Shown in pieces: positions 18,715-28,040 of a stretch of 64,000 nt of DNA; within the stretch, counting starts at the first letter, position 1; the number at the start of each line of letters is the position of its first letter. Source of the stretch: Rhizobiaceae bacterium (GTDB lineage Bacteria; Pseudomonadota; Alphaproteobacteria; Rhizobiales; Rhizobiaceae); NCBI GenBank assembly GCA_017643495.1, contig JAEPNK010000001.1, positions 1,593,623 to 1,657,622 on the forward strand, given 5' to 3'. Position numbers and translations under genes: made by a program. A model generated the notes under the pieces. The model had not been told where the DNA came from and did no database searches. It saw nothing but the letters and a program-made list of their open reading frames with translations.

Positions 18715-19577
18715 CCTGGCTGATTGCTGCACTCGTTTTCTGGATCACCGCCTGGTGGCTGAACCAAAGGCTTGTCGCTGTTGATACGGGCAGCAACATG
18801 GTGATGAAGCGGGGTATAAACCTGCTTGTTCCGTTTCTGTTTGGCCTGACGATTTTCGTCATCTGGGAATTTGTAGTCCGTGGGCTTCAGGTGCCCTCTG
18901 TTCTCTTGCCTCCGCCATCGATGATCTGGGAGCGCATTACCAATTCCTTGCCTATATTATGGGCCGATTTTCGACAGACTTTTCTTAAGGCGGTGCTTGC
19001 AGGGTATGTCCTTGGTTGCGGCTCGGGGTTTCTCGTCGCGCTGCTGATTGACCGATCGCCATTCTTGCAACGTGGTTTGCTGCCACTTGGAAACTTTGTG
19101 TCGGCACTGCCGATCATCGGTGTGGCCCCGATCATGGTCATGTGGTTTGGTTTTGACTGGCAGTCAAAGGCTGCAGTTGTTGTCATCATGACCTTCTTTC
19201 CAATGCTGGTGAATACCGTAGAAGGCCTTGCGGCTGCGGGAAACATGGAACGTGACCTGATGCGCACCTATGCCAGTTCCTGGTGGCAGACCTTGCTGAA
19301 ACTGCGCCTGCCAGCGGCAGCCCCATTTATTTTCAATGCCTTGAAAATCAACTCAACCCTGGCCCTGATTGGTGCCATTGTTGCGGAGTTCTTTGGAACG
19401 CCGATTGTCGGCATGGGATTTCGGATTTCAACGGAAGTGGGCAGAATGAACATTGATATGGTCTGGGCGGAGATTGCGGTTGCCGCATTGGCTGGCTCGG
19501 CCTTTTACGGATTGGTGGCGCTTGTCGAAAGAGCTGTCACCTTTTGGCATCCGTCCGTGAGGACGGGTACGCGCTAG
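18711..19577 (+). CDS. ABC transporter permease, NitT/TauT family (second)
   Basis: A 288-residue permease, paralogous to its neighbour, with membrane segments near 1-20, 36-55 and from about 95 to the C-terminus and an EAA-like loop at MRTYASSWWQTLLKLRLPAA. The open frame extends upstream, but the ATG at 18711 overlaps the previous stop (ATGA), the usual arrangement in this operon. The NAALIGAIVAEFFGTP-like region near 220-240 is typical of the family. Confidence 0.87.
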   Translation: MTWLIAALVFWITAWWLNQRLVAVDTGSNMVMKRGINLLVPFLFGLTIFVIWEFVVRGLQVPSVLLPPPSMIWERITNSLPILWADFRQTFLKAVLAGYVLGCGSGFLVALLIDRSPFLQRGLLPLGNFVSALPIIGVAPIMVMWFGFDWQSKAAVVVIMTFFPMLVNTVEGLAAAGNMERDLMRTYASSWWQTLLKLRLPAAAPFIFNALKINSTLALIGAIVAEFFGTPIVGMGFRISTEVGRMNIDMVWAEIAVAALAGSAFYGLVALVERAVTFWHPSVRTGTR

Positions 19578-19614
19578 GGGAGAGATGCGTAAACAACAGA
19601 AAGGGAGAAGACAA

Positions 19615-20604
19615 ATGAAGAAATATGTCACATTGGCACTGGCCGGAGCGATGTCGCTCACGGCATGGGCCGCAAACGCAGCAGACAAGGTTACGCTGCA
19701 ACTCAAATGGGTAACCCAGGCACAGTTTGCCGGTTATTACGTTGCAAAAGACAAGGGTTTCTACGACGAAGAGGGACTCGATGTTGAAATAAAGCCTGGC
19801 GGTCCGGACATAGCCCCGGCACAGGTTCTGGCCGGTGGCGGAGCTGACGTCATTCTGGACTGGATGCCATCCGCGCTCGCAACCCGTGAAAAGGGTTTGC
19901 CGGTGGTCAATATTGCCCAGCCGTTCAAGTCTTCCGGAATGATGTTGACTTGCCGCAAGGATTCCGGAGTGAAAACGCCGGATGACTTCAAGGGTAAAAC
20001 GCTGGGCGTTTGGTTCTTCGGCAATGAGTATCCATTCCTGTCATGGATGAGCAAGCTCGGCCTGAGCACTGATGGAGGGGAAGACGGAGTCACCGTCCTG
20101 AAGCAGGGCTTCAACGTCGATCCGCTTCTTCAAAAGCAGGCAGCATGTGTATCAACCATGACCTACAATGAATACTGGCAGGTCATTGATGCAGGCCTCA
20201 CGCCTGAAGATCTCATCACTTTCAAGTATGAGGAAGAAGGCGTCGCAACCCTTGAAGACGGTATTTACGCGCTGGAAGACAAGCTGGATGACGAGGCTTT
20301 CCGTGACAAGATGGTACGCTTTGTTCGCGCCTCGATGAAAGGCTGGAAATATGCCGAGGAAAACCCGGATGAAGCAGCCGACATCGTATTGGAAAACGAT
20401 GCGACTGGTGCACAGACCGAAAAGCATCAGCGACGCATGATGCGTGAAGTGGCAAAGCTGACGGCAGGTTCGAACGGAGCCCTGGACGAAGCAGATTATG
20501 AGCGGACAGTTAAAACCCTGCTTTCATCTGACTCTGATCCGGTCATTACCAAGGAACCGGAAGGTGCCTGGACATCCGTCATTACTGACGAAGCTTTGAA
20601 ATAG
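19615..20604 (+). CDS. ABC transporter substrate-binding protein, NMT1/THI5-like
   Basis: A 329-residue periplasmic binding protein with a Sec signal peptide (cut after about residue 22, WAANAA). The mature start VTLQLKWVTQAQFAGYYVAK is the hallmark of the NMT1/THI5-like (ThiY) group that binds pyrimidine-type rings, which agrees with the pyrimidine operon around it. The start at 19615 has GGGAGAAG just upstream and begins directly with the signal peptide; an in-frame ATG at 19585 would add ten charged residues and is less likely. Ligand is inferred as a pyrimidine or breakdown product. Confidence 0.88.
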   Translation: MKKYVTLALAGAMSLTAWAANAADKVTLQLKWVTQAQFAGYYVAKDKGFYDEEGLDVEIKPGGPDIAPAQVLAGGGADVILDWMPSALATREKGLPVVNIAQPFKSSGMMLTCRKDSGVKTPDDFKGKTLGVWFFGNEYPFLSWMSKLGLSTDGGEDGVTVLKQGFNVDPLLQKQAACVSTMTYNEYWQVIDAGLTPEDLITFKYEEEGVATLEDGIYALEDKLDDEAFRDKMVRFVRASMKGWKYAEENPDEAADIVLENDATGAQTEKHQRRMMREVAKLTAGSNGALDEADYERTVKTLLSSDSDPVITKEPEGAWTSVITDEALK

Positions 20605-20618
20605 GTCATCAGGACTTT

Positions 20619-20642
20619 GCCGCCGGGGATAACCCCGGTGGC
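20619..20642 (+). promoter_or_regulatory. Intercistronic hairpin after the substrate-binding protein gene
   Basis: GCCGCCGGGG (20619-20628) pairs with CCCCGGTGGC (20633-20642) around ATAA, ten pairs with one G-U. No T run follows, so read-through into preT is expected; it probably protects the upstream mRNA or lowers downstream expression. Confidence 0.55.
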
Positions 20643-20722
20643 TGTACATGCTTAATCAACGTGATGCCGGAGGGTGGCATTGCGAACGGGATAATTGTTC
20701 CCGCAGCAAACTGGAGGATACA

Positions 20723-22054
20723 ATGGCAGACATACAAAAAGGCAGGCTGGCTGCAGACCGTCTGACCGATAACTTCACGGATTTGCATCCACCGATGAGC
20801 GCACACGAAGCGCTGGTTGAGGCAGATCGCTGTTATTTTTGTTATGATGCCCCCTGCATGCAGGCTTGCCCGACCGGAATTGATATTCCGCTTTTTATTC
20901 GGCAAATCGCAACTGAAAATCCGAACGGCTCGGCCAAGACAATTCTTGAAGCCAATATCATGGGAGGGATGTGCGCCCGTGTCTGCCCGACCGAGACACT
21001 TTGCGAAGAAGTCTGTGTCAGGGAAGAAGCGGAGGGAAAGCCGGTGAAAATTGGCCAGCTCCAGCGCTACGCAACGGATCATCTGATGAAAACGGTGTCC
21101 GATCATCCGTTTGAAAGGGCGCCAGACACCGGAAAACGGGTGGCGGTGATTGGCGCAGGTCCGGCAGGCCTTTCATGCGCACACAGGCTTTCCATGTATG
21201 GCCACTCTGTAACGATATTCGAAGCCAGGGAAAAGCCAGGCGGCCTGAACGAGTTTGGTATAGCAGCTTACAAGTCGACAGACGGTTTTGCGGCTAAGGA
21301 AGTCGACTTCATATTGGAAATAGGCGGAATAGAAATCAGGTACGAGACACCACTTGGGGAGGCTGTTTCACTTGATGAGCTTACCGCTGGCTACGATGCC
21401 GTATTTCTTGGCATGGGGCTTCCCGGGGTCAATGATCTGGGTCTTGACGGGGATGATGCGGATGGCTGCATCGACGCAGTTGAGTATATCGCAGAACTGC
21501 GCCAGACCGATGATCTCGGCAAACTTGAAGTGGGGCGCAACGTTGCAGTGATTGGCGGTGGCATGACAGCGATAGATATTGCTACGCAGATCAAGTTGCT
21601 GGGCGCCGAGAATGTGACGATATTCTATCGGCGCGGACAGGAAAGCATGAATGCATCCGACTATGAACAGGAGGTGGCACAGACAAATGGTGTTACAATC
21701 CGGCATTGGCTGCAACCCAGGTCGCTTGAAGTATCGGAAGGCGCAATCTCGGCAATTACCCTTGAATATACTTCCGGCAGCAACGGATCCCTGAAAGGTA
21801 CTGGTGAAACGGTTACGGTACCTGCCGACCAGGTATTCAAGGCAATCGGGCAAAGCCCGGCTTCTCTCTTGCTGGAAGAGGCCGGCCTGCAACTTGAAAA
21901 GGGCCGTATCAGCGTCGACAAGAACAGGAGAACGAGCAATCCGAAAGTCTGGGCCGGAGGGGACTGCGTGGCAGGCGGAGAAGACCTCACGGTTGTTTCT
22001 GTGGAAGACGGAAAACTGGCCGCCGAAGACATTCACCGGGCATTGAGTGCCTGA
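20723..22054 (+). CDS. preT: NAD-dependent dihydropyrimidine dehydrogenase subunit PreT
   Basis: A 443-residue flavoprotein. The N-terminal Fe-S domain has cysteine clusters CYFCYDAPCMQACPTGIDIP and GGMCARVCPTETLCEEVC. FAD binding is at AVIGAGPAGLSCAHRL (about 145) and NAD(P) binding at AVIGGGMTAIDIATQI. It passes electrons between NAD(H) and the PreA catalytic subunit, the counterpart of the N-terminal half of mammalian dihydropyrimidine dehydrogenase. The ATG at 20723 has GGAGG seven bases upstream; a longer open frame from 20648 crosses the preceding hairpin region and is unlikely. Confidence 0.92.
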   Translation: MADIQKGRLAADRLTDNFTDLHPPMSAHEALVEADRCYFCYDAPCMQACPTGIDIPLFIRQIATENPNGSAKTILEANIMGGMCARVCPTETLCEEVCVREEAEGKPVKIGQLQRYATDHLMKTVSDHPFERAPDTGKRVAVIGAGPAGLSCAHRLSMYGHSVTIFEAREKPGGLNEFGIAAYKSTDGFAAKEVDFILEIGGIEIRYETPLGEAVSLDELTAGYDAVFLGMGLPGVNDLGLDGDDADGCIDAVEYIAELRQTDDLGKLEVGRNVAVIGGGMTAIDIATQIKLLGAENVTIFYRRGQESMNASDYEQEVAQTNGVTIRHWLQPRSLEVSEGAISAITLEYTSGSNGSLKGTGETVTVPADQVFKAIGQSPASLLLEEAGLQLEKGRISVDKNRRTSNPKVWAGGDCVAGGEDLTVVSVEDGKLAAEDIHRALSA

Positions 22055-22072
22055 ATTTAGGGAGGAAGTATA

Positions 22073-23383
22073 ATGGCAGATATTTCAGCAGAATTTCTCG
22101 GAATTAAATCGCCAAACCCGTTTTGGCTGGCCTCAGCACCGCCAACAGACAAGGCGTATAATGTGGAACGCGCGTTCGAGGCAGGCTGGGGCGGCGTGGT
22201 TTGGAAAACGCTTGGTGAGGCAGGTCCCCCTGTCGTCAATGTGAATGGCCCTAGATACGGTGCGATCTGGGGAGCAGACCGGAGACTTCTTGGGCTGAAT
22301 AATATAGAGCTCATCACGGATCGTGATCTCGAAATCAATCTCAAGGAAATTACCGAGGTCAAGAAACGGTGGCCGGACCGGGCGATGATTGTCTCCCTGA
22401 TGGTCCCGTGCGAGGAAGAGCCATGGAAGAAGATACTGGAAAGGGTTGCCGAGACCGGAGCTGACGGCGTTGAACTGAACTTCGGCTGCCCTCACGGCAT
22501 GAGCGAACGTGGCATGGGCTCGGCTGTCGGACAGGTGCCGGAATACATCCAGATGGTTTCGGAATGGTGCAAGTTGCATAGCGACCTGCCGGTAATCGTG
22601 AAGTTGACACCAAACATAACCGATGTCCGCTATCCTGCCCGCGCAGCAAAGGCAGGCGGCGCCGATGCGGTCTCACTGATCAATACCATAAATTCAATTG
22701 TTTCGATTGACCTGGATAACATGGCTCCCAATCCTACCATTGACGGCAAGGGAACCCACGGAGGGTATTGTGGTCCGGCAGTCAAGCCGATTGCGCTGAA
22801 CATGGTCGGCGAAATTGCCCGTGACCCGGAAACTGTGGGTATGCCGATATCCGGCATTGGCGGCATTACCACATGGCGGGATGCAGCAGAATATATTGCA
22901 CTTGGTTGCGGCAATGTTCAGGTCTGTACTGCTGCCATGACTTACGGTTTCAAGATCGTTCAGGAGATGATGGCCGGTCTCAGCAACTGGATGGACGAAA
23001 AGGGTTATGCGTCCATTGAGGACTTTCGTGGTATGGCGATGCCGAACGTCACGGACTGGCAATATCTCAACCTCAATTATGTAACCAAGGCCAAAATCAA
23101 TCAGGATTTGTGTATCAAGTGTGGTCGCTGCCACATTGCCTGTGAAGATACTTCGCATCAGGCAATCACAAACCTGGTGGATGGCAAGCGCCGTTTTGAG
23201 GTGATCGATGAAGAATGTGTCGGGTGTAATCTCTGCGTGAATGTCTGTCCTGTCGAGGACTGCATCACGATGGAACAACTGCATGAAGGTGTTGATCCAC
23301 GCACGAAACAGCCGGTTGATCAGCCATATGCGAACTGGACGACACATCCGAATAATCCTTCTGTGAAGGAAGCAGCGGAGTAA
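22073..23383 (+). CDS. preA: NAD-dependent dihydropyrimidine dehydrogenase subunit PreA
   Basis: A 436-residue catalytic subunit. Residues 1-330 form the FMN TIM barrel of the dihydroorotate dehydrogenase superfamily (SPNPFWLASAPPT-like start, LNFGCPHGMSERGMG, KLTPNITDVRYPARAAK, PISGIGGI). The C-terminus carries two 4Fe-4S clusters, CIKCGRCHIACED and CVGCNLCVNVCPVEDC. With PreT it reduces uracil or thymine to the dihydro form, the first step completed by the dihydropyrimidinase and HyuC. GGGAGGAAG lies upstream of the start. Last gene of the operon. Confidence 0.94.
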   Translation: MADISAEFLGIKSPNPFWLASAPPTDKAYNVERAFEAGWGGVVWKTLGEAGPPVVNVNGPRYGAIWGADRRLLGLNNIELITDRDLEINLKEITEVKKRWPDRAMIVSLMVPCEEEPWKKILERVAETGADGVELNFGCPHGMSERGMGSAVGQVPEYIQMVSEWCKLHSDLPVIVKLTPNITDVRYPARAAKAGGADAVSLINTINSIVSIDLDNMAPNPTIDGKGTHGGYCGPAVKPIALNMVGEIARDPETVGMPISGIGGITTWRDAAEYIALGCGNVQVCTAAMTYGFKIVQEMMAGLSNWMDEKGYASIEDFRGMAMPNVTDWQYLNLNYVTKAKINQDLCIKCGRCHIACEDTSHQAITNLVDGKRRFEVIDEECVGCNLCVNVCPVEDCITMEQLHEGVDPRTKQPVDQPYANWTTHPNNPSVKEAAE

Positions 23384-23385
23384 GC

Positions 23386-23422
23386 CTGCCGGGCTGCATT
23401 GCGACTGCAGCCCGGTAGAATT
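23386..23422 (+). terminator. Terminator-like hairpin after preA
   Basis: A 13-bp stem (23386-23398 with 23406-23418, one G-U pair) around TTGCGAC is followed by AATTTT, three bases after the preA stop. It probably ends the pyrimidine operon. Confidence 0.7.
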
Positions 23423-23534
23423 TTCAGGGTGGATTTGTACAGATCCGGTCCGAAACGCGTTTTCGCATGTCCGTTTTGATCACGACGATAGCCTGGAGAT
23501 AACCTACTGTGCATCATGGCATAGAGAGGTAATC

Positions 23535-24785
23535 ATGCGTTATTCAGGTTTTCGCGTTATCAAGGAAGCTTTGACCGGTCACAAGGGCTGGAAGCCCGCA
23601 TGGCGAGAGCCCGATCCCCAACCTGAGTATGATTACGTTATAATCGGTGGTGGGGGACACGGGCTGGCGACAGCCTATTATCTTGCAAAGGAATTCGGTC
23701 AGAAACGTATTGCCGTGCTCGAAAAAGGCTGGATTGGCGGAGGCAATGTCGGGCGAAATACCACCATCATTCGTTCAAACTATCTTTTGGACGGAAATGA
23801 GCCTTTCTACGAATTCTCCCTGAAGCTCTGGGAAGGCCTGGAGCAGGATTTCAATTTCAACGCCATGGTTTCCCAACGTGGCATTGTCAACCTGTTCCAC
23901 ACCGACGGGCAACGGGATGCCTATGTTCGCCGTGGCAATGTCATGTTGCTGAACGGAGCAGACGCCGAATATCTGTCACCTGAACAACTGAAGTCAGAAC
24001 TGCCATTCCTCAATTTTGATAATGCCCGTTTTCCGATAAAGGGTGGCTTGGCGCAGCGGCGCGGTGGAACAGTGCGTCATGACGCAGTGGCGTGGGGCTA
24101 TGCACGCGGAGCCGACCAGCATGGTGTTGACATCATCCAGAATTGCGAGGTTACCGGTATTCGCCGACAGGATGGAAGGATCACCGGTGTTGACACCAGC
24201 CGTGGTTTTATCGGCGCCAAGAAAATCGGCTGTGCCGTTGCAGGCAATTCCGGGCGTCTCATGGCGATGGTCGACAAGCGGTTACCGATTGAAAGCCATG
24301 TATTGCAGGCATTCGTCTCAGAAGGGTTAAAACCCGTTCTTCCAAACGTTGTCACCTTCGGAGCCGGCCATTTCTATATCAGTCAGTCAGACAAGGGTGG
24401 CCTTGTGTTTGGTGGCGACATTGATGGCTACAATTCCTATGCCCAGCGAGGCAACCTGCCAGTGGTTGAGGATGTCTGCGAAAGTGGCATGGCCATCATG
24501 CCAATGATTGGACGGGCTCGCCTGCTGCGCATGTGGGGGGGCGTCATGGACATGTCGATGGATGGTTCTCCCATTATCGATCGCACTGATATTTACGGCC
24601 TCTATTTCAACGGTGGTTGGTGTTATGGCGGGTTCAAGGCCACACCCGCTTCCGGCTGGTGTTTCGCACATTTGCTTGCAAGGGATGAACCACATGCAAC
24701 GGCAACCGCATATCGCTTTGACAGGTTCCGAAAGGGATTGATGATCGATGAAAAAGGCGCAGGTGCGCAACCAAACCTGCACTGA
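23535..24785 (+). CDS. soxB: Sarcosine oxidase subunit beta
   Basis: A 416-residue FAD enzyme of the DAO family. FAD binding is at VIIGGGGHGLATAYYLAKE (36-54), and His182 in GGTVRHDAVAWGYA matches the histidine that carries covalent FMN in heterotetrameric sarcosine oxidase. The lead MRYSGFRVIKEALTGHKGW is typical of SoxB. It oxidises sarcosine (N-methylglycine) to glycine with transfer of the methyl as formaldehyde or methylene-tetrahydrofolate by the alpha subunit. First gene of soxBDAG, start preceded by GAGAGG. Confidence 0.93.
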   Translation: MRYSGFRVIKEALTGHKGWKPAWREPDPQPEYDYVIIGGGGHGLATAYYLAKEFGQKRIAVLEKGWIGGGNVGRNTTIIRSNYLLDGNEPFYEFSLKLWEGLEQDFNFNAMVSQRGIVNLFHTDGQRDAYVRRGNVMLLNGADAEYLSPEQLKSELPFLNFDNARFPIKGGLAQRRGGTVRHDAVAWGYARGADQHGVDIIQNCEVTGIRRQDGRITGVDTSRGFIGAKKIGCAVAGNSGRLMAMVDKRLPIESHVLQAFVSEGLKPVLPNVVTFGAGHFYISQSDKGGLVFGGDIDGYNSYAQRGNLPVVEDVCESGMAIMPMIGRARLLRMWGGVMDMSMDGSPIIDRTDIYGLYFNGGWCYGGFKATPASGWCFAHLLARDEPHATATAYRFDRFRKGLMIDEKGAGAQPNLH

Positions 24786-24798
24786 GGAGAATGGCGCA

Positions 24799-25092
24799 AT
24801 GATTATAGAACATCCGTTGCTTGGACCTCGCGACGCGCAGGAGTTCACATGCCTTGGCGATGCATCCCTGATCAACCGGCCCGACTGGCAAGAGGATGAC
24901 GCTGTAAACCGGTTTTACGAGTACCTTTATCTGCGTGACAATCCGGCAGGGGAACATCGCGAACTCTGGTATCATGAGCAAGGTGACCGTTCCTGGCTTG
25001 TTGTCACCCGCAACACGGTTACACACGAAATTCTCAGGGTTGAACTTGCAATCGATGTGGCCCGTACAGCAAGGAGCAAGGACAGGACATGA
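24799..25092 (+). CDS. soxD: Sarcosine oxidase subunit delta, zinc site degenerate
   Basis: A 97-residue SoxD homologue, recognised by position between soxB and soxA and by GPRDAQEF, ARPDW-like INRPDW, and REHRELW-like EHRELWYHEQGDRSW. In characterised SoxD a zinc ion is held by two cysteines in CPYCG, a histidine and a fourth cysteine. Here the CPYCG stretch reads HPLLG (residues 5-9) and the last ligand is Asp63, while His59 is kept, so the classical zinc site cannot form. The open frame begins further upstream, but ATG 24799 gives the family N-terminus. The stop overlaps soxA by 4 bases. Confidence 0.85.
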   Translation: MIIEHPLLGPRDAQEFTCLGDASLINRPDWQEDDAVNRFYEYLYLRDNPAGEHRELWYHEQGDRSWLVVTRNTVTHEILRVELAIDVARTARSKDRT

Positions 25093-28040
25093 GCACTGAT
25101 AATCGTCTGGAAGGCGGACTGGTTGACCGCTCCTCATCTGTCCGTTTTTCTTTTGACGGAGCGTCGTATACGGGATTCAAGGGAGATACACTCGCCTCAG
25201 CCTTGTTGGCGAATGGTGTTCGTCTCATGGGGCGCAGTTTCAAGTATCACCGCCCGCGCGGCCCCCTGACAGCTGGTCCGGAAGAACCGAATGCACTTGT
25301 GGAACTGCGAGGGAAAAATCGTCGTGAGCCCAATACAAGGGCAACAACGGTTGAGCTTTTCGATGGCCTCGAAGCAGATAGCCAAAACCGCTGGCCATCG
25401 CTGAAGTTTGATGCACTGGCAATAAATGACCTGATGCCTTCTTTGTTTGCTGCCGGGTTTTATTACAAGACCTTCATGTGGCCCAAGGCTTTCTGGGAGA
25501 AGCTGTATGAACCGCTGATCCGCCGGGCTGCAGGCTTGGGGAGCCTGTCCGGCGAACCAGATCCAGACGTGTACGACAAGGGGTTTCTGCATTGCGATAT
25601 GCTGGTGATTGGTTCGGGACCGGCTGGCCTTGCTGCTGCACTTGCAGGTGGGCGCGCTGGAGCAAGGGTCATCCTTGCAGAAGAAGATTTCATTGTGGGT
25701 GGTCGGCTTAACGCAGAGAGTTTTTCTGTCGATGACAAGCCGGGCCATGAATGGGCGCGGTCTGTATTTGATGAACTTTCCTCAATGGCCAACGTTCGGA
25801 TTTTGACCAGAACTGCCGTCATTGGCGCATTCGACCATGGAGTTTACGGTGCGCTGGAACGTTTGACAGACCACTTGGCAACAGCAGAGCCCGGCAAACC
25901 GCGTCAGGTTTTGTGGCGGATTTATGCCAAGCGTACTGTATTGTGCGCGGGAGCCACGGAACGACCCATTGCCTTCCCGAACAATGATCGCCCCGGGATC
26001 ATGCTTTCAGGTGCGATCCGCAGTTATGTGAACCGGTTTGCAACGACACCAGGCAAGAAGGTCGCCATTTTTACCAACAATGATGACGGTTTGCGAACGG
26101 TAACAGACTTGAAAGCCAAGGGCGTGGAGATTGCGGCTGTGATCGATACACGGACCGACGGCCCGTCAATCGACAATGTCACCCATTTCCAGGGCGCAAG
26201 AGTGGTCGATACCAAAGGGCGTTATGGCTTGCAGGAAATTACTGTCGAGCAGGCAAACGGTAAGACATGCCGAATTGATTGCTTGGCTCTGGGTGTATCC
26301 GGTGGCTGGAACCCGAATGTGCATTTGACCTGTCATCAGCGTGGCAGGCCTGTTTGGGATGAATCTCTCGCAGCATTCTTGCCTCACGGCGTACCAGAAG
26401 GCATGCAAGTGGCAGGTGCGGCCAATGGCGAGCTGTCAACTGCTGCTGCATTTGCAACCGGAGCAAGAACTGCGGGAGAAGCACTTGAGGACCTGGGCTT
26501 CAAGGCTACTGGAGGCAAACTTCCCCAATCAGAAGATGATCCGGTAAACATTTCTCCCTTCTGGTATGTGGAAGGCAAGGGGCGGGCCTGGGTCGACCTG
26601 CAAAATGATGTGACCGTCAAGGATATCAAGCTGGCGCACCAGGAAGGCTATCGGTCTGTCGAGCACTTGAAGCGCTACACAACTTTGGGAATGGCAACCG
26701 ACCAGGGCAAGACTGCCAACATTACCGGCCTTGCGGTTATGGCGGAAGCTACCGGAAAATCCATTCCTGAAACCGGAACAACAATATTTCGTCCACCATA
26801 TTCACCGGTTGCAATCGGTGCTTTCGCAGGCCGGCACCGGGATATGTCGTTTCGCCCGGTTCGCAAAACGCCATCCCACAAATGGGCGGAAGAGCAGGGC
26901 GCCGTCTTTGTAGAAGCCGGTCAGTGGTTGCGTGCGCAATGGTACCCGCAGAGCGGAGAAACGCATTGGCGTGAAAGCGTTGACAGGGAAGTTCTGGCCA
27001 CCCGCAAGTCTGTCGGTATCTGCGATGTTACAACGCTGGGAAAAATTGACATTCAGGGAGCCGATGCAACCAGATTTGTGAACGCCGTTTATTGCAACGC
27101 TTTTGCCAAACTGCCGGTCAACAAGGTACGTTATGGTTTGATGCTGCGTGAAGACGGAATGGTGATGGATGACGGAACAACTGCCCGTCTTGCTGAAGAT
27201 CACTACGTGATGACAACGACTACAGCAAATGCAGGCCCTGTTTTCAGGCACCTTGAATTCTGTCGCCAGTGTCTTTGGCCCGAGCTAGACGTGCAACTGA
27301 TCTCAACAACTGAGGCGTGGGCGCAATTTGCTGTTGCGGGGCCGAATTCCCGCGGTCTGCTACGCAAGATCGTGGACCGGGACTTTGACCTTTCCAACGA
27401 TGCTTTTCCATTCATGGGGTGTGCAGAAGTAACAGTCTGCGGTGGTTTGCGGGCGCGTCTGTTCCGTATATCTTTTTCGGGAGAGCTTGCCTATGAAATC
27501 GCGGTGCCAACCCGTTATGGCGATGCCTTGGTCCGTGCCTTGATGAAAGCGGGCGAGGAGTTCGATGTCACACCTTATGGTACTGAAGCCCTTGGCGTCA
27601 TGCGTATCGAGAAAGGGCATGTGACAGGTAATGAGTTGAACGGCACGATTACTGCTCTGAACCTCGGGATGGAGCGGATGGTTTCAAGCAAGAAGGATTC
27701 CATCGGTACTGTTCTTTCAAGACGCGAAGGCATGAACCATGGCGACGCCCTGAAACTGGTAGGGCTTCGTCCGGTTGACGCTTCGCAAGCATTTGCTGCA
27801 GGTAGTCATTTCATGAAACGGGGTGATGAAGCCAGTGCGGCCAATGACCAGGGATACATGACCTCTGTCTGTTTTTCCCCCAATCTCGGTCATGCGATAG
27901 GGCTTGGATTTCTGAAAGACGGAGCCAACCGGATTGGAGAAGTTGTACGTGCAGTTAATCCGTTACAGAAACAGGAGACGGAAGTGGAAGTCGTGAGCCC
28001 TCATTTTATTGATCCGGAAGGGGAGCGGTTACGTGGCTGA
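25089..28040 (+). CDS. soxA: Sarcosine oxidase subunit alpha
   Basis: A 983-residue subunit of normal length. The N-terminal ferredoxin-like domain (about 17-100) has GDTLASALLANGV and RSFKYHRPRGPL; the NAD/FAD-type domain follows with LVIGSGPAGLAAALAGGRAG near 174 and a second half ending about 560; the C-terminal 400 residues are a GcvT-like aminomethyltransferase (tetrahydrofolate) domain with VTTLGKIDIQGADA and FSGELAYEIAVPT. It accepts the methyl carbon from sarcosine and forms 5,10-methylene-tetrahydrofolate. The start overlaps soxD (ATGA), and the stop lies inside soxG. Confidence 0.95.
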   Translation: MSTDNRLEGGLVDRSSSVRFSFDGASYTGFKGDTLASALLANGVRLMGRSFKYHRPRGPLTAGPEEPNALVELRGKNRREPNTRATTVELFDGLEADSQNRWPSLKFDALAINDLMPSLFAAGFYYKTFMWPKAFWEKLYEPLIRRAAGLGSLSGEPDPDVYDKGFLHCDMLVIGSGPAGLAAALAGGRAGARVILAEEDFIVGGRLNAESFSVDDKPGHEWARSVFDELSSMANVRILTRTAVIGAFDHGVYGALERLTDHLATAEPGKPRQVLWRIYAKRTVLCAGATERPIAFPNNDRPGIMLSGAIRSYVNRFATTPGKKVAIFTNNDDGLRTVTDLKAKGVEIAAVIDTRTDGPSIDNVTHFQGARVVDTKGRYGLQEITVEQANGKTCRIDCLALGVSGGWNPNVHLTCHQRGRPVWDESLAAFLPHGVPEGMQVAGAANGELSTAAAFATGARTAGEALEDLGFKATGGKLPQSEDDPVNISPFWYVEGKGRAWVDLQNDVTVKDIKLAHQEGYRSVEHLKRYTTLGMATDQGKTANITGLAVMAEATGKSIPETGTTIFRPPYSPVAIGAFAGRHRDMSFRPVRKTPSHKWAEEQGAVFVEAGQWLRAQWYPQSGETHWRESVDREVLATRKSVGICDVTTLGKIDIQGADATRFVNAVYCNAFAKLPVNKVRYGLMLREDGMVMDDGTTARLAEDHYVMTTTTANAGPVFRHLEFCRQCLWPELDVQLISTTEAWAQFAVAGPNSRGLLRKIVDRDFDLSNDAFPFMGCAEVTVCGGLRARLFRISFSGELAYEIAVPTRYGDALVRALMKAGEEFDVTPYGTEALGVMRIEKGHVTGNELNGTITALNLGMERMVSSKKDSIGTVLSRREGMNHGDALKLVGLRPVDASQAFAAGSHFMKRGDEASAANDQGYMTSVCFSPNLGHAIGLGFLKDGANRIGEVVRAVNPLQKQETEVEVVSPHFIDPEGERLRG

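Noticed and set aside
17038-20604. Nitrate or taurine ABC transporter
   Set aside because: The ATPase and permeases belong to that broad family, but the binding protein is of the NMT1/THI5 type and the operon is for pyrimidine breakdown.
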